Shown: positions 53,378-62,742 of the stretch, piece after piece | How the letters are laid out: each line of letters begins with the position of its first letter | Position numbering within the stretch: position 1 is the first letter of the stretch | Assembly (NCBI RefSeq): GCF_041435495.1 | Contig: NZ_CP108644.1 | Span: 8,417,501 to 8,481,500, forward strand | Length of the DNA stretch: 64,000 nt | Reading direction: 5' to 3' | From: Streptomyces sp. NBC_01116 | GTDB lineage: Bacteria > Actinomycetota > Actinomycetes > Streptomycetales > Streptomycetaceae | Position numbers and translations under genes: made by a program | Notes under the pieces: model-generated | What the model saw: only the letters and a program-made list of their open reading frames with translations | The model's database searches: none | What the model was told of the DNA's origin: nothing

Positions 53378-54897
53378 AGATACCCGGGGCGGCCGCAGCC
53401 TTCGGGGTGCGCACCCGACTGGTTCTCGCGTTCCTCCTGGTGGCCGCGGTCAGCGCGGTCACGACGGCCGCGCTGACCTACCGGGAGGCGCGCAGCGCGG
53501 TCCTCGAACGCGCACAGGACACGGCCGTCGCCTCCTTCCGCGAGGAGGTCGAGCGGTTCGTCCCCGGCCTGCCCCTGGACCTGGAATCGGTCCGGTGGGA
53601 GCTGTACGACATCGCGGCCCGCTCCAAACCGCATCCGTGGATCGTGTTCGCCGAGTACGGCTCGGCACGTGTCTCCTCGGGCGACCGCCCCGTCTCCGGC
53701 GTGCTGACCGGGGAGCTGCGCCGTGCCGCGCGGACCGCGCCGCACGGCAGCTTCCAACGGGTCGTCAAGGACGGGCAGGCATATCTGACGGTCGGGATGC
53801 CGGTGATGACACGGGTCGTCGCTGGCGGCCGTGCGGTGCCCAGCGGCCTGGTCCTGTACGCGGTGATGCCCATGGCGAACGAGGAGGCCGACATCGACGC
53901 ACTGGTGACCGCCGCCCGCGACGGCGCGCTGCCCGGACTGGCCGTGGCCCTGGTGCCCGCCCTGTTCGCGGCGCGCAGCGTGCTGCGCCCCGTCCGCGAA
54001 CTGCGCAGTGCCGCGCACTCCATGGGCGGTGGGCGGCTCGACACGCGGATCACCGTACGCGGCAGGGACGAGATGGCCGACCTCGCCCGGACGTTCAACA
54101 GCTCGGCGGCCCGCCTCGAACACTCCGTACAGGAACTCCGGGACGCCGGGGCGCGGGCCCGGCGCTTCGCCTCGGACGTCTCGCACGAACTGCGCACCCC
54201 CCTCGCGGGGATGCTCGCCGTCACGGACGTGCTGGACGAGGACGCCGGGACGCTCGACCCGGACACCGCCCGGGCGGTGCGCCTGATCAGCGCCGAGACC
54301 GGCAAACTGGCCGTGCTGGTGGAGGACCTGATGGAGATGTCCCGCTTCGACGCCCGCGCGGCCGGACTCAACACCGACGAGGTGGACGCGGCGGAGGCCG
54401 TACGCAGAACATTGTCCGGCAGGCAGTGGCAGGACCGGGTCCGTGCGGAGCTGCCCGAGGGCATCCGCATCCGACTCGACCCGCGCCGCTTCGACGTCAT
54501 CGTGGCCAACCTCGTCGGCAACGCCCTGCACCACGGAGCCGAACCGGTCACCGTACGGCTGTCGGCCCGCGCGGGGGCCCTGGTCACCGAGGTGCACGAC
54601 AGCGGACCCGGGATCGCCCCCGACGCGCTGCCGAACATCTTCGACCGCTTCTACAAGGCGGATGCCGCACGGTCCCGCTCATCGGGCAGCGGCCTCGGCC
54701 TCGCGATCACCCTGGAGAACGTGCGACTCCACGGCGGCACGATCCGCGCTGCGAGCGCGCCCGGCGACGGCACGCTGTTCACGGTGGAACTGCCCTTCGA
54801 CGGACCCGCGTCGGGGAGCGGCGCGCCGGACGCTCCGGCGGCCCCACAGGGCGCGGGGCAGGGAACCGGCCCGGACCGCACGGAGGCCACCGCGTGA
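53374..54897 (+). CDS. Two-component sensor histidine kinase
   Basis: A 507-residue membrane kinase. First membrane helix about 14-34, an extracellular sensor domain of about 140 residues, second helix about 180-200 (PGLAVALVPALFAARSVL), HAMP, H box SDVSHELRTPLA with phospho-acceptor His271, N box VANLVGNALHHG and G box SGLGLAITLENV. The GTG overlaps the regulator stop and its stop overlaps the lipoprotein start, so all three are translationally coupled. Confidence 0.9.
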   Translation: MKIPGAAAAFGVRTRLVLAFLLVAAVSAVTTAALTYREARSAVLERAQDTAVASFREEVERFVPGLPLDLESVRWELYDIAARSKPHPWIVFAEYGSARVSSGDRPVSGVLTGELRRAARTAPHGSFQRVVKDGQAYLTVGMPVMTRVVAGGRAVPSGLVLYAVMPMANEEADIDALVTAARDGALPGLAVALVPALFAARSVLRPVRELRSAAHSMGGGRLDTRITVRGRDEMADLARTFNSSAARLEHSVQELRDAGARARRFASDVSHELRTPLAGMLAVTDVLDEDAGTLDPDTARAVRLISAETGKLAVLVEDLMEMSRFDARAAGLNTDEVDAAEAVRRTLSGRQWQDRVRAELPEGIRIRLDPRRFDVIVANLVGNALHHGAEPVTVRLSARAGALVTEVHDSGPGIAPDALPNIFDRFYKADAARSRSSGSGLGLAITLENVRLHGGTIRAASAPGDGTLFTVELPFDGPASGSGAPDAPAAPQGAGQGTGPDRTEATA

Positions 54898-55481
54898 GGC
54901 GGCGGGTGCCCCGCGGGGTCCGGCTCGCCACGCTGCTGCTGCTCGCCGGGGCGCCGCTCTCCGGCTGCGGTATTCAGGAGACGGGCGTGGTCGGGGCCGG
55001 GAGACCGCCGGTCGGCGACCTCCTGCCCCCGCGTGACTCACGGGTGTTGCTGTTCTTCTTCTCCCCCGACGACCAACTGCTTCCCGTGCCGCGGCACGTC
55101 CACGTCCCCTGGCAGGGCGGCTCCGGGACGTCGACCCCGGACAGCGGGGAGGCGAGCGAGGCCCTGTCGCCCCTGACGGCCGTCACCACGCTCCTCGACG
55201 GGCCGAACAAGGCCGAACGGCGGGCCGGGCTCCGCAACGCCCCCTCGCTGCCCCGCGAGGCGTCCGCCGCCGACCGGGTCGTGACCCGCGGCACCACCGT
55301 GGAGGTCAGGCTGAGCCTGCGGGTCAGGCGGCTGTCCGCCTCCGCCCGCGACCAGCTCGTCTGCACGGCAGCCTTTGCCGCGCACGCCCAGGGGGCCATG
55401 CCCGTCACCCTGGTCGGACAGGACGGCAGACTCGCCCCCGCCTACTGCTCCCTCCGCCCGGTCCCGGCTCCGGCACGCTGA
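54894..55481 (+). CDS. Lipoprotein, GerMN-like
   Basis: A 195-residue protein with lipobox APLSGC (Cys25). The mature part contains TTLLDGPNKAERRAGLRNAP and a beta-rich end with two cysteines (QLVCTA, AYCSL), a pattern seen in GerMN-domain lipoproteins that accompany envelope-stress two-component systems such as sigE-cseABC. GTG overlaps the kinase stop. Probably modulates the kinase at the outer face of the membrane (inference). Confidence 0.78.
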   Translation: MRRRVPRGVRLATLLLLAGAPLSGCGIQETGVVGAGRPPVGDLLPPRDSRVLLFFFSPDDQLLPVPRHVHVPWQGGSGTSTPDSGEASEALSPLTAVTTLLDGPNKAERRAGLRNAPSLPREASAADRVVTRGTTVEVRLSLRVRRLSASARDQLVCTAAFAAHAQGAMPVTLVGQDGRLAPAYCSLRPVPAPAR

Positions 55482-55539
55482 GCCCGCGCCGGGGGAGCGG
55501 AAACGGCCGGCGGTAGCGCCCGCCACGCCGACAGCAGGA

Positions 55540-55577
55540 CAGCGGCCCGCCGGAACTTCCGTTCCGACGGGCCGCTG
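55540..55577. terminator. Bidirectional terminator, 17-bp stem with TTCC loop
   Basis: CAGCGGCCCGCCGGAAC (55540-55556) pairs with GTTCCGACGGGCCGCTG (55561-55577), with one mismatch, around a 4-base loop. It sits between the convergent lipoprotein and subtilase genes. Confidence 0.8.
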
Positions 55578-55618
55578 CCCCTGGCATCACCCCGGGCGAT
55601 GTTCCGCCCGGCGGGGTC

Positions 55619-58600
55619 TCACCTGCCGAAGAAGGCGTTGTGGACCGTGACCGCCGACTCGTTGTCGCTCGTGTCGGTGACGACGGCACGCAACGAGATC
55701 GCCTTGCCCTTCGCCGGGGCGTTCACGGTGATCTTGCCCGCGGTGACCTTGGCGGGCAGCCACTTCTCGTTGTCGTACGACACGGTCACCCGCAGCGACT
55801 TGAGACCGACTCCTGCCGCCGCGCCCTGCACCACGACGGGGAACGTCTGCTTGGCGCCCGCCACCACGGTGGAGTCCAGTGCGAGCTGCGGCTGGAAACG
55901 GACCGTGGAGACCGGCAGCGTCGCAGGGGTCTCGGTGCGGGCCGAGGTGAAGGTCCACGAGGCGTCGATCCGGCTACCGGCGCGGTAGACCGCCGGGTTC
56001 CGGTCGATCGTGGTCGCCACCTTGTACGTGGCGGACTCCGGCGGCAGCGCGAAGAACCGCTCGTCGATGGCCGCGTCCTCCTTCGCGTACAGCACGCCGT
56101 CGCGGTGGATGGTGGTGGTCGCACCGGCGTACCTGGCGAATCCGGGATGGCCCGCCCCGTCACTGACCAGCGCCAGCGAACCGTAGAGGTTGTCGCCGTC
56201 GCGCACGAGCCCATCGCCGGGTTTGATCTGCGGCCCCATCACACCGGCGTGGTAGGTCTCGGTGTGCGTCGTGCCAGGCTCGAACCGCCGTGCCGTGTCC
56301 ATGGAGTAGGCCGCTTCGATATGCCGGCCGCCCGCCGGGTCCTTCTCACCCAGCACGCCCGCCGAGATGTTCCAGACGGCGTCGTCGTCCGTGGACAGGT
56401 AGACCTTCCGGGTCCCCGTCAGGGGGTGCACGGTGAAGGCCGGCTCGATGCCTCCGTGGGCCAGTTCGCCGTACGCCTGGACGATGCCGTCGACCCCGGG
56501 TGCGGACGACCCGATCCGCACCTTCACCAGGGCCATGTTCTTGGTCGTGTAGGTCTTGTTGTAGCCCGTGGCCAGTTTCGGGACCATGGTGCCGGTGAGT
56601 GCGTTGTACTCGGTGGCCCCCTGCTTCCAGTGCGCGGACCACTGCTGGTAGAGGGAGGAGTCGCCGGTCACCGGGGAGCCCTGGTACGCGGTGCGGACGT
56701 TGTCGAAGCTGGTGAAGTCGCTCCACAGCGTGACGTTCGTCTCGGGCGTGTTGAGGTGGTACATCATTCCCGCACGCGTCGGCGTGGCCGTCGCGTCCGG
56801 CACCGTGAACGACACCGGCCGGGTGGTCCGGGCGTCGAGCTCGACCGTGGTCGGGCCGGTCACCGAGAACCGGGGGTTGTTGATGAGGTCGGCCCCCTTC
56901 CCCGGGGCCGCGGGGTCGACCAGCATGTCGGCCGACAGGTTGTACGTGCCGCGCGGCAGCCGGACCGTCGTCGAACCGGACGAAAGATCCGGGAAGAACC
57001 GCAGGCCCGAGGCGATGCCGGTGTGCCCCTTCAGGTCGGCCTGCCAGCCGGTGCTCGGCGCGCCGTCGCGTCCGGTGGCCTTGAAGGTGACCTCGTACGT
57101 TTCCACCTCCCGGTCCACCGCGGCCGCGGTGCGCACGGTCTGGCCGCCCCCGGTGCCCACGACCGTGGCCGAGTAGGAGCCGTCGACCGTACCGCCGAGG
57201 CGGGTGTCGGCCGTCAGGTCCACGGCGGCGGTGCCGCCCGCCGGCACCGTGACCCGCTGCGCCCCGAGGGTGAAGAAGCCGGCCGGGGCGGGCTGTCCGT
57301 CCCCGCCGGTCGGCGCGGACAGCGACAGGTCCAGCGTCACGTCGGCGCTGCCGTCGTTGCGGTACGTCACCTTCTTGGTGACGGGGGTGTCGTCGGTGTG
57401 GGGCCAGGACTGGGTGCCCAGGTTCACGGAGACCGGCTCGGCGACGACCGTCTGGTCGATCGCCCTGTCGACGGTGAGCCGGCCCGCGCCCTGCTGGAAG
57501 ACCGAGTGGGAGCCGTCCTTGGCCGAGCCCGTCAGGGCGGCCTTGATCCGGGCGCCCGTCCAGGTGGGGTTCTTCTGCTTGAGGATCGCCGCGGCCCCCG
57601 CGACGTGCGGAGTCGCCATCGACGTGCCGTTCAGGCTCTGGTATCCGGGCGGGTTCTGCCCCGCCACGCCTGCCGCGGCGGCCGCCGTGATCGACACGCC
57701 CGGTGCGGTGATGTCGGGCTTGACGGCCTTGTCACCGATACGGGGACCGACGCTGGAGAAGTCGGCGATCCGGTCGTCGTCGCCGACGGCTCCGACGGTC
57801 AGGGCCGCGTCGGCGCTGCCCGGTGAGGCGACCGTGCCCCGGTCCGGCCCGTTGTTGCCCGCGGCTATCGCGAACAGCACGCCCTTCTCCGCGGAGACCT
57901 TGTTGACCTGGGCTTCCAGCGGGTCGATTCCGGGAGTGTCGAGGCCGCCCAGGCTCATGTTGATGATGTCGGCGCCCTGGGCGACGGCCCAGTCGACCCC
58001 CGCGATGATGCCGGAGTCGTCACCGACGCCCCGGTCGTCGAGCACCTTCGCGTTGATCAGCCGGGCGCCGGGGGCCACGCCCTTGAACCGGGCGTCCTTC
58101 GCTCCCGTGCCGGCCGCCGTGGAGGCCACGTGCGTGCCGTGGCCGTCACGGTCCTGGGCGTCCGGGGAGGCGCTGAAGTTGCGCTCCGCGGCCACCCGGC
58201 CCGCCAGGTCCGGATGGGTGGCGTCGATGCCCGTGTCCACGACGGCGATCTTCACACCGGTGCCGTCGAACGACCGGGCCCAGGCCGCCGGGGCGCCGAT
58301 CTGGCCGGTGCTGCGGTCGAGCGAGGCCTTGCGCACACCGTCGAGCCAGATCCGTGCGATGCCGGACGCGGTGGCCGCCGAACCGTCCTCCCGCTGACGC
58401 GTCAGGGCGTCCCACAGCGCGCCCTTGTCGTCGGTGGCCGCGGCACTGGTGACGGCATCGGCGTGGAGGGCCGACAGGGTCCGGCGGACGGTGGTGCCGT
58501 CCGCGGACCGCACCTCGGCGCGGGCGGCCCCGGCCGCCGCGCCCCGGTAACCGACGATCACCTTGAGCCCGGCCCGGTGGGCCTTGAGGCTCTCCGGTCT

Positions 58601-58963
58601 GGCCAGTGCGGTGATGTCGAACAGCCGCCGGTCCAGCCTGCCGTCGGCGATCAGCTGCCGGGCGTCACGCGGCACGACATGGGTGCGGCCGTCGTGGAGT
58701 TCGGTGAAGAACGGGATGTCCTCCCGGCCCTTGGCCCGCTCGATGCCACCGATCCGGCCCTTGGCGTCCACGAGGACCCGGTCGCCGGTGATCAGGGTGA
58801 CGGTGTCGACGGTCCGGTCGCCTGCCTCTAAGGCCTTGGCGGTGGTGGGGGACGCCGTGTCCGGGCCGGCGGTCTTCCCCGACGCCGGAGCGGTCATGCC
58901 CGCCGTCAGGGCGACCGAGGCCGCGGCGACGAGGGCGTACGCCCTCGTTGATCTTTTTCGCAA
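55619..58963 (-). CDS. Secreted subtilisin-like serine protease (S8), large
   Basis: A 1,114-residue exported protease. Signal peptide about 1-29 (VALTAGMTAPASG), propeptide to about 215, then the S8 core with Asp243 (VVDTGID), His275 (DGHGTHVA), the oxyanion Asn370 (AAGNNGPD) and Ser448 (NGTSMATPH). The C-terminal 600 residues are beta-rich repeats of unknown role. The start is a TTG at 58963, preceded by AGGGG at 6 bases; no ATG or GTG gives a proper signal peptide. Alone in its transcription unit; the C-terminus ends on the bidirectional terminator. Confidence 0.92.
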   Translation of the reverse strand: MRKRSTRAYALVAAASVALTAGMTAPASGKTAGPDTASPTTAKALEAGDRTVDTVTLITGDRVLVDAKGRIGGIERAKGREDIPFFTELHDGRTHVVPRDARQLIADGRLDRRLFDITALARPESLKAHRAGLKVIVGYRGAAAGAARAEVRSADGTTVRRTLSALHADAVTSAAATDDKGALWDALTRQREDGSAATASGIARIWLDGVRKASLDRSTGQIGAPAAWARSFDGTGVKIAVVDTGIDATHPDLAGRVAAERNFSASPDAQDRDGHGTHVASTAAGTGAKDARFKGVAPGARLINAKVLDDRGVGDDSGIIAGVDWAVAQGADIINMSLGGLDTPGIDPLEAQVNKVSAEKGVLFAIAAGNNGPDRGTVASPGSADAALTVGAVGDDDRIADFSSVGPRIGDKAVKPDITAPGVSITAAAAAGVAGQNPPGYQSLNGTSMATPHVAGAAAILKQKNPTWTGARIKAALTGSAKDGSHSVFQQGAGRLTVDRAIDQTVVAEPVSVNLGTQSWPHTDDTPVTKKVTYRNDGSADVTLDLSLSAPTGGDGQPAPAGFFTLGAQRVTVPAGGTAAVDLTADTRLGGTVDGSYSATVVGTGGGQTVRTAAAVDREVETYEVTFKATGRDGAPSTGWQADLKGHTGIASGLRFFPDLSSGSTTVRLPRGTYNLSADMLVDPAAPGKGADLINNPRFSVTGPTTVELDARTTRPVSFTVPDATATPTRAGMMYHLNTPETNVTLWSDFTSFDNVRTAYQGSPVTGDSSLYQQWSAHWKQGATEYNALTGTMVPKLATGYNKTYTTKNMALVKVRIGSSAPGVDGIVQAYGELAHGGIEPAFTVHPLTGTRKVYLSTDDDAVWNISAGVLGEKDPAGGRHIEAAYSMDTARRFEPGTTHTETYHAGVMGPQIKPGDGLVRDGDNLYGSLALVSDGAGHPGFARYAGATTTIHRDGVLYAKEDAAIDERFFALPPESATYKVATTIDRNPAVYRAGSRIDASWTFTSARTETPATLPVSTVRFQPQLALDSTVVAGAKQTFPVVVQGAAAGVGLKSLRVTVSYDNEKWLPAKVTAGKITVNAPAKGKAISLRAVVTDTSDNESAVTVHNAFFGR

Positions 58964-59145
58964 GATTGCCCCTGCTCAGGAGTGGTTCGGGCGGGCGAAG
59001 GCCCGGCCGCACGGGGCGCGTTCGGATATGCGTTCGGCCCCGGATTCCTGAAGTATGCCGAGGCCGTTCGGACCCACTCAATGATCGTTGTGTAACAGCG
59101 GAGCGCCCTGGTCCGCCTTGCTCGCGAGGGTGCCCGGCCCCGGGA

Positions 59146-59694
59146 TCAACCGGACCCCGTGCCCGGACTCCACCGGCCGAACCACTGCTCGGCGCCGTAC
59201 TCCTCGAACCGTGCGACCTCGGTGAACCCCAGCTTCCGCGCGAGGCGCATCGAAGGGGCGTTGGCGATCCGTGTGCAGAGCACCACCGGTTCGCCGGGCC
59301 GCGCGGCGGCGAACCAGCCGAGTGCGGCGGTGCATGCCTCGGCTGCGTATCCGGCCCCCCACGCCCGGGGCAGGAACATGTAGCCGAGCTCGGCGTGGTC
59401 GCCGTCGGGGCCGAGGCCGTCCGGACGCTCGGCGGTCCGGCGTTCGAGCGTGACCGTGCCGACCATCGCCCCGCCGAGCTCCACGACGAAGACACCTCGG
59501 CGCTGTCCCGGAACCTCCGGAACAGCCTGTTCCAGTTCATCGGGCGGACGGGGGCCGCCGAGGTAGGCGCCCACCTCCGGGGAAGCGAACAACTCGATGA
59601 AGGCCGCACGGTCCCGGGCCTCGGACCCACGGAGCACGAGCCGCGCCGTATCGATCGGGTCAGGTGGCCAGGCGACGCAGGCGAGTTCGGTCAT
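59146..59694 (-). CDS. GNAT-family N-acetyltransferase
   Basis: A 182-residue acetyltransferase of the RimJ/RimL-like GNAT group. DTARLVLRG, the acetyl-CoA strand AELGYMFLPRAWGAGYAAEA and VVLCTRIANAPSMRLARKLG are diagnostic. No ribosome site before ATG 59694 (a TTG at 59703 is in frame), so translation may be leaderless. Substrate unknown. Confidence 0.86.
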   Translation of the reverse strand: MTELACVAWPPDPIDTARLVLRGSEARDRAAFIELFASPEVGAYLGGPRPPDELEQAVPEVPGQRRGVFVVELGGAMVGTVTLERRTAERPDGLGPDGDHAELGYMFLPRAWGAGYAAEACTAALGWFAAARPGEPVVLCTRIANAPSMRLARKLGFTEVARFEEYGAEQWFGRWSPGTGSG

Positions 59695-59935
59695 GGCGGG
59701 CAAACTATCGCGCCTGCCCGGAGGGGCGGGCTGATCTGCCCTGGTGGTCCACCATGGCTCGGTGCGCGCTGTGTTGAGCGGACCCGTGACACCGGCCCAA
59801 CCGCTGCCGCGGCCTTCCCGCCCTGGCAGGCTCCTCCCGCGCCCGCTCCGCGAGCGGGCGCCGAGGTTGCGGCAATGTAGCCGCCGCCCGCGTCGGCGCG
59901 TCAGGTGGTCCGCGCGATGAGTCGGCGCGCGGACG

Positions 59936-60214
59936 TCAGTGGCCGCGGCGCATCCGGATCCGGATCGGGCCCCGGGCCTCGTCCGGTGCGACGGGGCGGC
60001 CTCCCTGGGTGATCTCGACCCGACCGGCTCCGACCAGCCGCCGGGCCGCCTGGCGGGCGGGCTCCATCAGAAAACGCCAGCCGTCGCCGTCACCCCGGTA
60101 CACGGCGCGCGCGGCGTCGGAGGGGCAGATGGTGGCGTTCGGGCCACGCCGCTCCAGCAGGTCGACGATCGCCTGTTCCAGGCGTCGGCCGGTCCGTCGT
60201 TCGTCCTCGGGCAC
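59936..60214 (-). CDS. DUF3253-type protein
   Basis: A 92-residue basic protein with the DUF3253 pattern: AIVDLLERRGPNATICPSDAARAV and RQAARRLVGAGRVEITQGGRPV. The family has a winged-helix look. Start uncertain: GTG 60214 gives the usual family length, while the frame stays open upstream to 60289. Confidence 0.72.
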   Translation of the reverse strand: MPEDERRTGRRLEQAIVDLLERRGPNATICPSDAARAVYRGDGDGWRFLMEPARQAARRLVGAGRVEITQGGRPVAPDEARGPIRIRMRRGH

Positions 60215-60602
60215 CTCTCCATGGTGGCACCCGCACGTCGGCGGCGCGCGGTGCCGGGGACCGCCTCGCCGGGTCCGGCAGGCGACCACGGTATGCAGCG
60301 GGTCGCGCGTTCACCTCGGTGTTCACGGGGACGATGGAACCCGTACCGTTTCTACGATCTTCGGTTCTACGATCGTTACGAGAGCGTGGTTCCAGCGGTG
60401 GCCCCTGGTCCTCGGCCCGGCGGCCGACAACGGCCCCTACGGTTACCTCACCCATCTCCAGCTGTCCCCCACTCCTCTCACCTGCGCTCCCGAACTGCCG
60501 CCCGCCGCTGACGAGAACGCGCTCGACGCGTGGATCAGCGCGCACATCGACTGGTGACCGTCCACCACGGGCGGGGTCACCACCGGCCGGTCATCACGGG
60601 TG
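60215..60602. other. Gene-poor stretch with direct repeats and a coding-like remnant
   Basis: 388 bases between the DUF3253 gene and the end of the sigma factor gene. A direct repeat TTCTACGATC occurs at about 60350-60359 and 60365-60374. From about 60385 to 60557 a plus-strand frame has good codon use but no start (listed separately). Confidence 0.45.
60385..60557 (+). pseudogene. Possible gene remnant, 3' end only
   Basis: A plus-strand frame ends in YGYLTHLQL...DAWISAHIDW and a TGA at 60555-60557. About 85% of third positions are G or C over 57 codons, and the residue mix looks protein-like, but upstream the frame loses coding character and has no plausible start. It may be the 3' end of a decayed gene. 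The family is not recognised. Confidence 0.3.
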
Positions 60603-61541
60603 TCACCACGCGTCGATGACCGGTACGTCGGTTTCGTGGTGCTGCCACGCCTCGTCGAGGCGCGCCAGCCGGTCCGTGGCGGCGATGCCGTACAGGGCCG
60701 CGACCTTGCCGTCGCTGACCTCGAACGCCACGGCGCCCACGACCCGTCCCCCGACCACGGCGACGACGGCCGGGGTGCCGTTGACCCGCGCGAGATGCAT
60801 CGCCGGCGGGCCGCCGGCCAGCCGCCGCTTCGCCGGAGTCGCCTTGAAACCCGCCCGTACGAAGGAGGCGACCCGCTCGCGCGACCTGTGCCGCAGCAGC
60901 CGCCTGGCCAGTCCGGCGCCGTCCGAGACCGCCGTCACGTCGTCGGTGAGCAGCGCCACCAGCCGATCGGTGCGCCCCGACGTGGCGGCGGCGAGGAACT
61001 CCTCGACGACCCGGCGCGCGGACGCGGGGTCGGCCGCGCCGCCGTGTCGGCGCTCGGCCGCGACCCGCGTCCGCGCCCGATGCGCGTGCTGCTGGCTCGC
61101 CGACTCGGTGATGTCGAGGATCGCGGCGATCTCGGCATGGCTGTACGCGAACGCCTCACGCAGGACGTAGACGGCCCGCTCGGCCGGCGACAGGCGCTCC
61201 AGGAGGGTCAGCACGGCCAGAGTCACCGATTCACGCTGCTCGAAGGTGGCGGCAGGACCGAGCATCGGGTCGCCGTCGAGAAGCGGTTCGGGCAGCCAGG
61301 CGCCGGCCGTTCGCTCGTGACGCGCCTGTGCCGAGCGGAGCCGGTCGAGGCAGAGGTTGGTGGCGACCTTGGTCAGCCAGGCCTCCGGTACCTCGATCCG
61401 CTCGCGGTCCGCGGCCTGCCAGCGCAGGAAGGTGTCCTGCACGGCGTCCTCGGCGTCGGCCGCCGAACCGAGCAGACGGTACGCGAGCGAGGCCAGCCTG
61501 TTCCGGCCGGCCTCGAACCGATCGACGGCAGCGCTGTCCAT
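60603..61541 (-). CDS. ECF sigma factor, ECF41/SigJ-like with SnoaL-type C-terminal domain
   Basis: A 312-residue sigma factor. Sigma-2 (RLASLAYRLLGSAADAEDAV, residues 15-34) and sigma-4 (RAVYVLREAFAYSHAEIAAI) are followed by a SnoaL-like domain that replaces an anti-sigma factor in ECF41. The family motif WLPEP is present (GAWLPEPLL). The regulatory DGGGK in the linker reads DGAGL here, a double change that may relax autoinhibition. It starts 10 bases after the FAD oxidoreductase, which fits the known genomic partner of ECF41. Confidence 0.88.
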   Translation of the reverse strand: MDSAAVDRFEAGRNRLASLAYRLLGSAADAEDAVQDTFLRWQAADRERIEVPEAWLTKVATNLCLDRLRSAQARHERTAGAWLPEPLLDGDPMLGPAATFEQRESVTLAVLTLLERLSPAERAVYVLREAFAYSHAEIAAILDITESASQQHAHRARTRVAAERRHGGAADPASARRVVEEFLAAATSGRTDRLVALLTDDVTAVSDGAGLARRLLRHRSRERVASFVRAGFKATPAKRRLAGGPPAMHLARVNGTPAVVAVVGGRVVGAVAFEVSDGKVAALYGIAATDRLARLDEAWQHHETDVPVIDAW

Positions 61542-61551
61542 GCGCAACAGC

Positions 61552-62742
61552 CTAGGCCGCGGCCCGCGTAGCGGTCCGGCCGGGCGCGGGGGCAAGCCGC
61601 TGCCTGCGCTTCGGCAGGCCGAAGGTCGGATGGGCGATGCCCCAATCGGCTCCCTTGAGCACACCCGACTTGAGCCGTGCGGCGGTTCGGCCGCCCAGGA
61701 ACCAGCTCTTCGACCGGACGTCCCCGTCCACCATCTGGAAGATGGCGTCCCGCCGTCCGAGGCTGATGTGGTTGCCGAAGTACTTCAGCCCGGTGGCCGG
61801 GGCCTCGCCGCCCGTCAGGCGCGCGATGATCGCGGCGGTCGCCCGCATGTTGGTGAGACCGGCCGATGCACAGGACATCGGCAGCGGCCGGCCGTTCTCG
61901 CCGATCGCGTACGCGCTGTCGCCCGCGGCGTAGACGTCCGGGTGGGAGACCGAACGCATGGAGCTGTCGACGACGATCCGGCCGGTCCCGGAGACCTCCA
62001 GGCCGGCGGCGGCCGCCATCGGGTGCACGGCGAACCCGGCCGACCACACGGTCACATCGGCCGGGACGGACCTGCCGTCGGCGGTGATCACCTGTGTCGG
62101 CCCGACGGCCGCGACAGCGGTGTGTTCGTGCACGGTGACGCCGAGTCGGTCGAAGGCGCCGCGCAGATGACGGCGCGCCTTCGGGGAGAGCCAGGCGCCC
62201 GGCTCGCCGCGGGCCGCGAGCGCGATCGAGAGCCCGGGACGCGACTCGGCGAGCTCGGTCGCGGTCTCGATGCCGGTCAGCCCCTCGCCGACGACCACGA
62301 CGGTGCCGCCCCCGCCCAGGCCGGCCAGGCGCTCGCGCAGGCGCAGCGCCGAGGACCGGCCGGCCACGTCGAAGGCGTACTCGGCCGCGCCGGGGACGTC
62401 ATGGTGGGCGACGGAGCTGCCGAGCGCGTAGAGAAGGGTGTCGTAGGCGACTTCACCGTCGCCGTCCTCGCCGGTCACGGCGACGGACCTGTGCTCGGGG
62501 TCGATGCCGGTGACCCGCGCCAGGCGCAGCCGCACCCCGGTGCCCGCGAACACGTCCGCGAGCTCGCGGGACGCGAGATCCTGGCCGCTCGCGAGCTGGT
62601 GGAGCCGCATCCGCTCGACGAAGTCGGGTGCGGCGTTGACGACGGTGATCTCGGTGTCGGCGGGGGAGAGCCGGCGGGCCAGGTTGCCGGCGGCGAAAGC
62701 CCCGGCGTAGCCGGCGCCGAGGACGACGATGCGGTGCTTCAT
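61552..62742 (-). CDS. FAD-dependent oxidoreductase, NDH-2-like (ECF41 partner)
   Basis: A 396-residue flavoprotein with FAD loop VVLGAGYAGAFAAG (6-19), a second nucleotide loop VVVVGEGLTGIE and the flavin motif SHPDVYAAGDSAYA. Related to type II NADH dehydrogenases and carotenoid-type oxidoreductases. AGGAG lies 7 bases before ATG 62742. The sigma factor gene follows at 10 bases, so the two form an operon; such redox enzymes are typical ECF41 targets. Confidence 0.9.
   Translation of the reverse strand: MKHRIVVLGAGYAGAFAAGNLARRLSPADTEITVVNAAPDFVERMRLHQLASGQDLASRELADVFAGTGVRLRLARVTGIDPEHRSVAVTGEDGDGEVAYDTLLYALGSSVAHHDVPGAAEYAFDVAGRSSALRLRERLAGLGGGGTVVVVGEGLTGIETATELAESRPGLSIALAARGEPGAWLSPKARRHLRGAFDRLGVTVHEHTAVAAVGPTQVITADGRSVPADVTVWSAGFAVHPMAAAAGLEVSGTGRIVVDSSMRSVSHPDVYAAGDSAYAIGENGRPLPMSCASAGLTNMRATAAIIARLTGGEAPATGLKYFGNHISLGRRDAIFQMVDGDVRSKSWFLGGRTAARLKSGVLKGADWGIAHPTFGLPKRRQRLAPAPGRTATRAAA

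Noticed and set aside
52694-55481. Definite naming as cseB/cseC with sigE
   Set aside because: Order and lipoprotein fit in part, but no sigE gene precedes it and the receiver has KPAR instead of KPF, so I left the symbols empty.
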